Positions 53,471 through 64,000 of a DNA stretch of 64,000 nt are shown one piece after another; positions within the stretch are counted from its first letter, which is position 1; the number at the start of each line of letters is the position of its first letter. A program made the translations under genes and the position numbers. This DNA comes from Aurelia coerulea (lineage: Eukaryota > Cnidaria > Scyphozoa > Semaeostomeae > Ulmaridae), in contig CM076961.1 of assembly GCA_039566865.1 (NCBI GenBank), positions 4,037,501 to 4,101,500 on the forward strand, in the 5' to 3' direction. Under the pieces are notes generated by a model that did no database searches, was not told where the DNA came from, and saw only the letters and a list, made by a program, of their open reading frames with translations.

Positions 53471-54246
53471 TTACACTTTTGTTACGGATCTAAAGTTGTA
53501 CCAGGGCAGTGTAAACCGGTCTTAGTTAGTCATACCGGGTTTTGGGGACCTGTTCCGGCTTTGATTGTTTTGATTTTCTGCTTGAGAGAATTCCCTTTAT
53601 CTATGATCATTAATCGCTTTGAATAACGTGTAAATCAAAGCAGCTGTTTCAAGCTCTGTTACAAACTCTGTCCTTGTTGGTAGCAGCTACTATTTGAATT
53701 TTTACAAGAGTGCTTTTTGAAGTTCGAATTTTTTCTACTTTATTTTTTATAATCATTCATTTCATGGTTGCTTATCCATATGCATACATGTACACAAAAC
53801 GAAGTTTTATAATATCATACAGAGTTGACTTTTATATTTATACACTATTGTTTTGTTGTCTTTATAGATATAATATTTTGTTAAATCATGAGCTTTTTCG
53901 TACATAAAATTGATAAAGATTTTCAAAAATAGAGTCACTTGCTTTAACTTCTTTATTCATACACAATCTAAAAATGTACACTTTAGCTATACATATTTGC
54001 AAATACGATACCACCATACCAGGGAGCATGATAGGTATCACTACCGTTTGACCGTAACAAACAGCAATACAGAAATACTAAAGGCTATAGCAAAGTTTCT
54101 GTTGGTCTCTGTCAAAAATGTTAATGTTGTACTCAAGCAGCGGCATCTGTATCTTCTAGTTTAAGCCAGTTCTTCCAAAGGAGAGAAGATTTTGGTTTTT
54201 TGACACATTGTTTGACAGCATTAGTAAAATTGATACATTTACTGTA

Positions 54247-54765
54247 CCGGGTGAGTAAAAAAATGTACACGTTTGACGGGCTGTGGAATAGAAAGTATAT
54301 GGCCGATATTCATAACTAAGATGTTAATCTATCAGACATAGGTTAACTTCGATAAGAACATTCTGCTTGGTAAAATCACTTATCTTTAAGACCCCAAAAT
54401 TAGAAAGATGCTTCTAAGGGGGTTTGCATGTGATTCGAGAATTCCACATTCCATTCTTGCCCATCATTTATTTGGCATTGAAATTTATATTCAATTGAAT
54501 AGTCCCTTTCAGAAATAGAATTTGGATTTCAATAGCACTTAAATCATGGACCAGAATGGAAGGTGGAATTCTCGATTCCCATACAAATCCCTTAGAAGCA
54601 TTTTTCTAATTTTTGGGTCTAAAAAGATGAGTGATTTTGCCAAACAAAATGTTTTCATCTAAGTTAACCTTTGTCTGATAGATCAACATGTTAGTTTTGA
54701 ATATCGGCCACATGCTTTTTATTCCACAGCTCGACAAACGTGTAAACTTTCTTTTACTCACCCGG
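54247..54765. mobile_element. MITE, CCGGGTGAGTAAAA ends, TA duplication
   Basis: 519 bp between TA dinucleotides. Left CCGGGTGAGTAAAA and right TTTTACTCACCCGG are perfect inverted repeats, and inner arms (GGCCGATATTCA; ACATAGGTTAACTT) also pair. Confidence 0.92.
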
Positions 54766-54867
54766 TATATATATTGTGTCAGAAGAAGATTAAAAGATCA
54801 GAAGGGAAGGATGAGCAACCAAGGCCATCCAGGTGATAGCTTCCTCGTTACCTATGATAACACTTAA

Positions 54868-55376
54868 AGGTGGTGTGAAGCGAAAATTTTTATTGATGCA
54901 AATGAATAGCACAGTTGAATGATAAAGAATGTCGTTTAAATTTTTTTGATACCTTCTTTCGTTTTTGAGTTATCCACTGTTTTGTACGATTGGCTGATGA
55001 CGTCATTTTGTTTGCAAAATGTAAAGAAAGTATACAAGGTTGGCCACGTTTCCAAAGAGAAATCTAATTAAAAAACTTTGCACAATCAACATGCCTTTCT
55101 AAACATCATATTAAGTCATGAGGCAGTTTATATAACATCCTATTCAGCTCAGCTGAAATATTTCTTACAACTGTAATCTTTCAAAGATCAGATACAGCTA
55201 TATTTCCATATGTTATCCTAGTAATTTGCAAACAAAATGACGTCATCAGCTGCAACTTAATATCAGTGGATATCTTGAAAACGAAATGAGATATCAAAGA
55301 AATTTAAACAGGATTCTTTAGCATTCGACTGGGCCGTCCATTTGCATTAATAAAAATTTTCGCTTCAGGTCACCTT
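54868..55376. mobile_element. MITE with TTAA target duplication (piggyBac-like)
   Basis: Flanked by TTAA on both sides (54864-54867 and 55377-55380). Ends AGGTGGTGTGAAGCGAAAAT and ATTTTCGCTTCAGGTCACCT are imperfect inverted repeats. TTAA duplication is the hallmark of piggyBac-type insertion (family knowledge). Interior repeats TGACGTCAT with CAAACAAAATG or its mirror. Confidence 0.85.
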
Positions 55377-55754
55377 TTAACTGCAGTCCTAAGAATAGTT
55401 GCAAGTTTGAAAGATTGCCGATATTCTATTCGAAATGTTATTGTAAGAATGTGTTTTCCGTTCTTAGCAATAGCAGAAGCAAATATGTTTATTGAGATAT
55501 AGATAATATTATATAAAGCTTCAATTCAATGCAGTTGTTTTGAAAAAATAGATATTTTGGAAGCTATGAGATTTTGACGTATCTACGATAAAATCACACA
55601 CTTTAAATCAAATTTTGCAAGTTTGAATTTAATCGAAGTTTAGATTTTTGTAACCCTCAGAACGCAAAACAATGAAAAGCTGTCATATTAAAGTAGAAAT
55701 TTCAGCAGAAAATACTTCAGGACGTAATCAGGCAAAAAATAATTGCAGGACTCG

Positions 55755-55840
55755 ACCTTTTTATAGATCTATATTTATAGAGCAACTGCCTAGAATGCAG
55801 AAGGTCGCGAGTTCAAATTTCGCTCTCGTCACTCTTTTTC
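55755..55840 (+). mobile_element. tRNA-derived SINE fragment
   Basis: ATAGAGCAACTGCCTAGAAT, then GCAGAAGGTCGCGAGTTCAA and ATTTCGCTCTCG, resembles a decayed tRNA with A and B boxes, followed by CACTCTTTTT, a Pol III stop. The preceding sequence is too mutated to fold as tRNA. Confidence 0.6.
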
Positions 55841-56441
55841 CATTTTTCCATTTGTCGAAAAATTTACCAAATTATATGTTATAACTTCTACCAAAAATAT
55901 AGACAATAAATAGATCTCTCTGTGATTTGTACCACAAAAATTGCTAGAATTCTCAAAGAACAAAACCTCTTTTATTGATGTCAAAACAAAAATTTCTCAA
56001 AATTCGAAGTCCGCTTTTTAAGATTTGTGTTTACGCCTGTTGTTACGTAATGTTTTGATGAGCAATACAAATTTTACGGTTGAAAAACTTTGTCCATGTT
56101 GGTAAGAAAACCAAATTTTGGTGATGTTTCACATTTGTAACTATTTTTGTGACACCCAACAGTGCATTTGACTCTTGAGATATATTATAAATTAGATATA
56201 AAAATGATAAAATGACACATCAGAGAACGGAAATTTTTACTTATTCAGGAGAAATATTTCATAACATTGGTTTTCAAATAAAGTTGATGTTCAGTTCCAT
56301 AAATTTCTGAAATCTCTTTCTTATATTTATGTCTCGGGTGTCCCAAAAATTATGAATCGTCGTGTACTGAAAATCCATTCAACATTGATAGACTGATTTC
56401 ATTGAATCGTAGACCCAAGTTGAAAGAAAAGGTCTAACATA

Positions 56442-56652
56442 CCGGGTGTCCCAAAATGATATATTATTGTTTGATTGCTTATATGTCCATAACCAATGAA
56501 CCGATTTTCAAACACTTTGTTTTATTTGATTGCATAAAGGCTAAATTGTATAGAAAGATGTTGGTTGTGGTTTTACCAGTTTTTGAAAATGTGTTCATCG
56601 GTTATGGACACATAAGCAATTAAACGATAATACATCATTTTGGGACACCCGG
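56442..56652. mobile_element. MITE, CCGGGTGTCCCAAAATGAT ends, TA duplication
   Basis: 211 bp, almost wholly palindromic, between TA dinucleotides: CCGGGTGTCCCAAAATGAT / ATCATTTTGGGACACCCGG. A decayed extra copy of the same end lies at about 56336-56365. Confidence 0.94.
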
Positions 56653-56994
56653 TACATATACAAATTTGTGTCACTAACATCGGTAATACTGACTTATGCG
56701 GCATCACAAAGCGACACTACATAACGTGTTTATGATACTGGTACGTGCTGCCTGGGTTTTTGGAGCTAAAATTATCTAAACAAGGATCGCTAGTTGGCAG
56801 ACTTTCATTGGACATGGGTCAGTTTGATTGAAATCGGCGAAAATGCTTAAAAGTGGGTAGTTTTTCGCTGAAATTTATCATATAACCGAGTACGAATGGG
56901 TAGCTTTCTGAAAACTGGGAGGCAGATCCCCGCCAATCCATAAGTCTTGTACCTACCCCCCCCCCCCCTGGAATTCTGTATTCAACGAGAGGCA

Positions 56995-58055
56995 GACGAT
57001 GCCGTAGAGCTGAATCTTTTATCTTGAAAATTCATCCTGTAGTATAAGATAACCTTCTAAACTTCGTTTCAAGAGCACCAACTCAAATATTTCCCTCCTT
57101 GAGAAAACGGCCAAAGCACCCAAATCTTAATGCCCAGCGGTTCACAGAAATAACAGAGCTTGAAAAACACGAAAATGAAGACAACATCGTGAAAACGTCA
57201 TATGTTAAACTTCCAATAATGATTTAATCTTATACAATAACTACAAAATTTAAGCATTATACCAAGCTTCTTCTTTTAATTTTGAAAGATATGCAGCGAT
57301 TCTTATATTAAGTTAGATTTATGCATGCTTTAGAGCAAGCAAGAAAGCTGTGTCGTTGGTACTATCCAAATTTTTTTAGCATGAACGAAGCTTACACGTA
57401 ACAAGAAATAATTTTTAAGTGGAACTAGCCCCGACGATGCCGTAGAGCTGAATCTTTGTCTTAGAAATTCATCCCTGTAGTATTAAAGATAGCCTTATGT
57501 ATGGGTAAATTTCATATGAGAGCACCAACTCAAATATATCCCCTTCACGAGAAAACGGCCAAAGCACCCAAGTCTTAACGCTCAGCGGTTTAGACTTATT
57601 AAAATTTGTCTCATTTTTCACTCGCAATTACGAAAACTTTATTACTTATCTATTGAATTGAATGACTTTACCCATTTGTTTATTGAATTGCTTCAGTTCA
57701 AATATATAGAAAACGAGCGAAATTTACGACGAAACTGTAATCAGTCTGTCAGTGGTTCACAGAGAAATAGCACAGTTTGAAAAACATGAAAATGAAGAAA
57801 ACATCGTGAAAACGTCATATGTTAAACTTCCAATAACGATTTAATCTTATACAATAACTATAAAATTTAAGCAATAATTATACCAAGCTCCTTCTTTTAA
57901 TTTTGAAAGATATGCAGCGATTCTTATATGAAGTTAGATTTATGCATGCTTTAGAGCAAGCAAGAAAGCTGCGTCGTTGGTACTATCCAAATTTTTTTAG
58001 CATGAACGAAGCTTACACGTAACAAGAAACAAGTTTTAAGTGGAACTAGCCCCGA
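56995..58055 (+). repeat. Tandem duplication of about 0.45 kb, second copy enlarged
   Basis: GATGCCGTAGAGCTGAATCT occurs at about 56998 and 57435; GTGAAAACGTCATATGTTAA occurs at about 57189 and 57807; GTGGAACTAGCCCCGA closes both. The second copy carries about 180 bp of extra sequence (about 57570-57750). Confidence 0.9.
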
Positions 58056-58496
58056 GTTCTACTTCTGCGATTGGTGATCATAGATAGACTTAAGTTAGAT
58101 GTAAATGGTTCAAGTGATGTTAGATTAATTGCAGTGCTATTCTGGAGTTTTAACAACTGATTTTGTGGAGAAACGCATGTGCCAGGATTTTAAAATCATA
58201 TTAAATTTTTCGTACCCTCTGAGAAGCTCAGAAATTTTCCCATGTAAACAATTCTTTGGAAATAAATCTACTACATATTATTTCATTAAGGTTGTAAAAT
58301 GACATACATGACTTTCATTTTGAAAGAATTTTTTTGTATTGTTTGAAAACCGTGCTCATCTTTGTATCTGACAGTAGAATTGAAAAATTGATGATCGAAG
58401 CAGTACCCTGGTCCTAATTCTCGATGTGACTACACCTTCCGATTCATTTAGCCTGGAATTATAGAGGGTTGGCAACTCTCTTCACTCTAACTAGCA

Positions 58497-58575
58497 GATT
58501 TTTTAGGGCAGGGATTTGAACCAGCAACCTTCAGACTGGCAGGCCAGCACGAGCCCCTATGCCATGCCTACAAGC
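58497..58575 (-). mobile_element. tRNA-derived SINE head
   Basis: Minus strand: ATGGCATAGGGGCTCGTGCT (A-box-like), GGCCTGCCAGTCTGAAGG (anticodon-arm-like) and TTGCTGGTTCAAATCCCTGC (good B box). Arms are partly unpaired, so SINE rather than active tRNA. Confidence 0.6.
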
Positions 58576-58896
58576 AATTGGAACGTCAAAATTCCACGAA
58601 GTCAAAAAACATTACGTAATCTCTTCATTCCGCTTCCCTTTTGTAACTTTAATCACAGTCATTGTTTTTCTATTGATCAAAAGCGGCACCAGGCGTGAAA
58701 AGTGGGGTGAACAAGCGATAGCATTGATTTCCAGAAGGTATTACCGAATGCTTACTGTATCATTCTTTCTCAGTTAAAACAAAACCAATCTGAGAACAAT
58801 GGGGTGGTTATGTTCACCCCCTGGCGCTGCCCTTGCTAATGACTATGATTTAATCACAAAAAATACATCTATAAGTCCATTGCACAAATTCAGCAT

Positions 58897-61800
58897 CTAC
58901 ATTACGATTTCAGGTTCTGGATAAGATACAGAGATAGATTTATGTGGAAGGACTCTCGCACCATTTAAATACAGTTCATCTTTGATCTGGACATCTTCTC
59001 CGAGAACAGTGACTCCTTCCATACGAACCTGGTGATAACAGAAAACAAATCAGTCCCCATTGCTGAACAGACACTCAAAGCTGTTTTATGAAAAGTGACT
59101 GGAATTAATCGTAAATGTGGACCAAGGACTGCCTCTCTCTTAGGAGGACTGCCTCTGCCTCTCTCTCCCTCCTAGGCTACGTTCATACTGCTTCGTTTTC
59201 GGGTCTATTCGTTTTTGTCGATGAAAACTCTGCCCCTTCACATTGTTCCGTTTTTAAATGAATACGCTATGAATACGCTAGGCGTTCACACTTATCTGCT
59301 CCTCCACCAATAGGGTGCTGTTAATCCCCTTTTGAAAACAAAGCCTTTTGTTGGTAGCTTTCAAAGAGGCAACAATCAAGAGCTTGTAGGCCATTGTAAT
59401 CAACAGCTTTCAAATGTCTCCGTTTTTGGCGTTCATGCCAAAAACGTATCGTTTTCGGGTTACGTTCTTACTGCTCGTTTTCCATTTCTAATTCGTTTTT
59501 GTTGTTGAAAACTCTGCCTGTTCACGTTTCTCAAATCAGTACGCTATGTATAAGATAGGCCCCAACATTGCTCCAGCAAAAGGGTGTTCTTAACATTTTA
59601 TCAATACAAAACCTTTTCTTAGTAGCTCTCAAAGAGGCACCAACACGAGTTTGTTGGCCATTTCAATCAAAAGCCTGTACAAAGGAAAGGGGAGCGTTTT
59701 CAAATGTCTCCGTTTTTGGCGTTTATACCCTTCAAACTGAAGACGGATCGTTTTCAAATTTATCCGTTTTCGTTAGCTTATTCCGCTAGGCAAAGAGTAA
59801 AGACAGATAAGTTTCACTCCGTTTTCATATGAAAACGAAGTAGTATGAACAGGCTGAACTATAGTTGGTTAATCTTCAGGAATTCGTGAAGCTAACAACA
59901 GACAAAAAAATCGGCAAATGGGCTTCATAATTAAATGCATTTCATGTGCGAATACTAAAGTGATTTGCTAACTTACCCATCTTCCAACAACAGATTTCCA
60001 TCCAACTATTGACGATTGGATCCAACAATGAGATTGTATTTTCGCATCTTTCATTACGACACATCTCGATAAACAAGCGCCTAAAAGATAAGTCCATTAC
60101 ATCAGAATGAAGCTGAAATTTTTTGCTGCCATAAACGAGATGTGATGTCTTTGTTTAGATAAAAGAAGTTTTAAAAAGTAACCTCCAAGATTGAATAACT
60201 TTTGAAAAACCCGAGGATGCAAACTTTGGAGAAAGTCATGCCGTGTCAAGTACAAAGAAATATTGTTATCTGGGTAAACACAAGTGCAATTATATTATTT
60301 GTAGTCAAAGAAGATTTTCAAAAAGATCGTTGTCAGAAGCACTGTTAAAGAACGACTACTGTTCATAAAAGCAACGGTTGTTCCAAGAACCTGTCTAGTA
60401 ACATAGTTAATATTCTCCAAACCTCTTTTCACGTCTTTTATAAAAGAATCACTCACAAAATACCAAATACTTCAACTCAGAGAGAGAAATTGAGAATATT
60501 TTGTTGAAATTATGGTGCTATTGGAATGACAGAATATTGGTCTATTTATTACGTTTCATACAACCAACGTTTTCCATCTCGTAAATTCGTACTTTTTCTC
60601 AAATTTATTACACCCAAGCAATACTTGGTAGGTAAAAGTATGTGGCTGTTATGCAGCCATCTATAAATATATCATGGGGTTTACCATGGACTCCAAATTT
60701 TGAAAATAATGCAAACACGATGTGTCATGCTCACCTGTTTCGATGGTAACATCTGGTCCTATGACAACGTTTGGTCCAATTTGTACATCGTCTGCTATTT
60801 TGGCTGATGGATCCTGCAGTATGATAAGAAATTTTCAAAATTTTGATATCCCTTGATTAAAAACAATGAATGCTCAGCAATGACGGAATAGGTGCAATTG
60901 TCTTGGGACAACTGAATGCAGTGCACTAAAAGTGTTATTCTCTAGTGATGATCTTTTCATCAATAATTCTTTTGCACTTAGCATTTTCGCTCCAAAGAGC
61001 CCAACAGCACGTAGTTTAGTGATTGTAGTGATTGTTTTTAAGCAGTGATTGTAGTGATTAGTGATTAGTGAAGCAGTGATTAGTGATTGTAGTGATTGTT
61101 CACTCGTAGTTTAGTGATTGCTTTTAAGAAGGAAAGTTACAGAAATTTGATGCAGGATTTTCATTGTTTCTGCAGGTTTTGGCAAGCAGCATATACTGTA
61201 TTTTAGAACATACCTCTTGATCTGGGAGCCAAATGCCACATGTAGGAGGGGGTAAAATTATGAATCTCTCTTATGAAATTGGCTATTCACCAAGGCACCT
61301 TAAAATTTCACATTTATGTCGGTAAATCACATGGAAGGTGCAGTTTTCCCATTGATACGCATTATTGTTAAACATTCAGTCTGGCAAGAGGATACATTTT
61401 CGAAGACAGATGATTTTCCGCAAAAGGAAGATTAAATCATAGTTCACTATGATTAAATGTTATAGTAACTTTGTACCAAAGTTGACTTTGATAACTTTAG
61501 AAATAAACTTGTCTCCATAGCTTTAACACACAAACAAACAAAATGAGATGAAAGGTCCTTTCCATCATGAAAGTTCCTAGTTCCTTGCGACAGTCCTTCC
61601 CTCCCCAAGGCTCCGAGGAAATCCTAAAAATATCCATTCCAAAAACTTACAACTAAAACGTTTCCTCGAACCCCAGGACCTTGATACAGCAACTCAGGAG
61701 ACTTTGCTTTTATTCCATTTAAGTGTAGGGCCATTCCTGATAAAAAGTCTTTTGGCTGTCCAACGTCCATCCAGTAACCTATGAGACAGACAAGAAGCAA

Positions 61801-63883
61801 ACATTTTTTACAAGAAAATTTAATCAGCCCAAGAAGAGTTCCTCAATTTTGCACGAAGATTCCCACATTTTACCATACAAGTTTACCATACTTTGTTTCT
61901 TGTTTCCTTTGTGTAAACATTATGATGTACATAACTCTTACCCCTTCTACCAATGTTGTGGGTATGTTCGTTGATATCCAAAACAACAACAAAACAAAAG
62001 TTGATAAGAAAGCGACTTCCATGATGCTAAAAAAAACAGCTGCGGTGTTAGAATACGGTGGATAATCCAAAAGTACGGTACAATGAGAAATAAATAATCA
62101 TAAATTTTGAAGCTGGGTATCAAGAACCTTATTGTGTGAGCTAACCTTTTAAGTCCATTGCATATAATTCACCATCTTGTGCCATAAATGGAAAAACTTC
62201 TTTCTCAATTGATGTTGGTTTGGGCTGAAACAAAAGATTTAGAGAATGATGGCTCAAAAACAAATCAAAATGCAACATACAAAAGAAGAAGAAATGCCCA
62301 AGACTGGATCCTTGAGGAGCCCCAACAAATTTTTGAATCCATCCATTAATTAATCTGTATAATCTTGTGCCAAAAACATTATTCTTTAAACAGGGGTGGC
62401 GCTAGGAATCTTCCGACAGTGGGGCTAGAGCTTCCGACAGGGGGCTAAAATGGCTGGAAAATGCAGTTTTTATACGTCATTTTGCCAAATTTCCTCCGAC
62501 AAGAACCCAAAATGTCCTCCGATGGGGGGGGGGGGGGCTAGATGCTTGTGATGAGGGGGCTGTAGCCCCCCTAGCCCTCCCCTGGCGCCACCCCTGTCTT
62601 TAAAGTAATCAAATGTGATACTTTTTCTTAATTTTTACCTTCAATAAGAACATGTCTCAATAAACTTTCAAACGACAACCATCTTACATCTGTTGATTCT
62701 AAAGGGACAAGTGCTACTTCCAGGGAGAGGCTACCCGTTCGAAGGAATTCAAATGAAGTTACAATACCTGTATCCTATCCAGAATTTTAGATGTGAAGAT
62801 GTACATTCCAGCATTGATTTTATTTGATACAAATTCCTTTGGTTTTTCCACAAATCTTTGTATCTTTCCTGAATTCGTGTCATATACTACAACACCATAT
62901 TTTGATGGTTCATCTACTTTCGTAACCTGAGAGGCAAAAATTCATGATGTTACAGTGGTTGGATAAGAAAATATACTCTTAAAAATTTTATGTGGCTGTC
63001 GTAATGATCTTTTTATCGAGACTACAGTACTTTGCTTTACATAAGTTCAAATGAATGTTCCATCTTTGAAAAGGAACATCATTTTGACAAGAATAACGTC
63101 TCAACAGACACCCTCATCCACAGTAAGTGCCCTGGCACATACTATGCTGGTGGCTGATGTGATGGTTACCCTGGTGCAGACATTGAAGCAAAATCTGTCC
63201 CTGGACAAGAAATCTGGTACAAAATGCCTTGTGAATGAAACCTTGGTTGCAAATTGGCAAACCCAGGGAGAAATTTGAGACATTATTTCCCCAGTTCCAC
63301 AACAATAATTATGCATTTCTAGTTGTAGGTACAAAATTGGAGCTCCCTGGTGACAGTTTGACTACATTATGTTTTTATATAACCAGGATGCCAATTAACA
63401 TTTGACCACTCACCAGGGCACTTAGGTTAGAGAGTCAATAGGTTGTAGGATTGCTGATACTGTATAAATTAGCCTGTGTGCAGTCTCAACACTTCTCCAC
63501 CAAGTGTTGAGGCTGGGAGATCATCCTTATCTAAATAAAGACCTATATTTTTAAATTGTCTAATTAAAATATATCTTTTCACAAAATGTGATCAATCAAC
63601 CAACAAACCAATCAATGAAACAATCAAATCAATCAACCAATCAATTAATCAGGCAGTAAACCAATAAGCAAATCATAAACAGCATTATTCGCCAGACTAT
63701 TTTTTATATTTTGAAAAACGTTAATTCTTTAATTTCTTACCACAAGTGTTCCTTCTTTCCCATGACTTTTATGAAATTTCAACATTTCCTCAAACGGATA
63801 TTCACATGTGATATCACTGTTCAAAACAAAGAATGGTTCATTTCCTTCAGCTAACAATTGTCTTGCCAGTGCAAGTGGCCCAG
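58897..63883 (-). CDS. GMPPB: Mannose-1-phosphate guanylyltransferase beta, 5' part outside window
   Basis: Makes GDP-mannose from mannose-1-phosphate and GTP in the cytosol, feeding N-glycosylation, O-mannosylation and GPI anchors. Seven exons join in phase on the minus strand: 63741-63883, 62768-62926, 62146-62224, 61651-61778, 60735-60813, 59977-60080 and 58897-59028 (824 nt). Nucleotidyltransferase motifs seen: [25 protein letters not shown] (the metal-binding Asp of NSD), [40 protein letters not shown] and [12 protein letters not shown]. The C-terminal left-handed beta-helix has hexapeptide repeats ([56 protein letters not shown]) and ends PEPEIVM, the family C-terminus. The N-terminal GGxGTRLRPLT loop must lie beyond base 64000. 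It converges with the large gene upstream in the window. Length and motifs are intact in what is present. Confidence 0.97.
59175..59854. mobile_element. TIR element in GMPPB last intron
   Basis: Left GGCTACGTTCATACTGCTTC and right GAAGTAGTATGAACAGGCT are imperfect inverted repeats (GTTCATACTRCTTCGTTTTC). Interior has repeated CAAATGTCTCCGTTTTTGGC units. Similar in style to 15171-15587. Confidence 0.8.
61010..61125 (+). repeat. Low-complexity GTGATT repeats
   Basis: Irregular runs of AGTGATTGTAGTGATT and AGCAGTGATTAGTGATT, within a GMPPB intron. Confidence 0.85.
62391..62596. mobile_element. Short MITE (CAGGGGTGGCGCTAGG ends)
   Basis: Left CAGGGGTGGCGCTAGG and right CCTGGCGCCACCCCTG are imperfect inverted repeats. 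Interior has duplicated CTTCCGACAG and a 13-G run. In a GMPPB intron. Confidence 0.85.
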
Positions 63884-64000
63884 CTAGAAAAATAACAGAA
63901 AATATTAAAGAGCTCTCTTGGAAGGACGTAAGATGCTTTTCTCTGTAGGACTTCTTAAAAATTTAAGTTGAGCATAAAATATTAGAAGCTACTCTTCTGG

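Noticed and set aside
61781..62065. 94-codon plus-strand frame near GMPPB exons
   Set aside because: It overlaps an intron on the opposite strand and has no recognisable features.

Overview
This is animal nuclear DNA: AT-rich (roughly 35% GC by eye), with intron-rich genes that use GT-AG splicing and a heavy load of non-coding transposons. Four conserved or clearly coding gene structures could be assembled by joining exons by phase. The repeat style, with many TIR elements, tRNA-derived SINEs and CR1/L2-type LINE tails, suggests an invertebrate. An anthozoan-like cnidarian is my low-confidence guess; the sequence does not prove it.

Layout. At 4925-8929 on the minus strand is a mitochondrial ribosomal protein mL46 gene (MRPL46-like). 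It lies head-to-head, 152 bp apart, with a complete ten-exon twinfilin gene on the plus strand (9082-35549), whose introns are packed with repeats. Downstream on the plus strand (about 36.7-51.8 kb) is a large gene I cannot name. It has a short RRM-like N-terminal part, one giant 6,964-bp exon coding for a low-complexity Ser/Thr/Lys-rich region with internal tandem repeats, and a basic C-terminus. At 58897-63883 on the minus strand, running off the right edge, is mannose-1-phosphate guanylyltransferase beta (GMPPB); seven 3' exons are present and the N-terminus lies outside the window. The third and fourth genes are tail-to-tail, with about 7 kb of repeats between them.

Functions are unrelated housekeeping jobs: mitochondrial translation, actin monomer and barbed-end control, an unknown nuclear/RNA-type protein, and GDP-mannose synthesis. 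I see no operon-like or pathway logic. The only regulatory link the sequence suggests is the shared divergent promoter of MRPL46 and twinfilin.

Most of the remaining sequence is transposon-derived. It holds at least fifteen short elements with terminal inverted repeats (several with TA or TTAA target duplications), a probable 4.9-kb hAT-like element with subterminal motif arrays, nested composites, four 3' tails of CR1/L2-like LINEs, SINE-like tRNA heads, simple and minisatellite repeats, and a near-identical 1,013-bp inverted repeat inside twinfilin intron 6. I found no convincing new multi-gene system. The most novel items are the giant repeat-bearing exon with four copies of an RH(C/R)TTGANF motif, the long inverted repeat, and the family of CAGTAA/TAAGAAAC elements, one of which carries a LINE tail.
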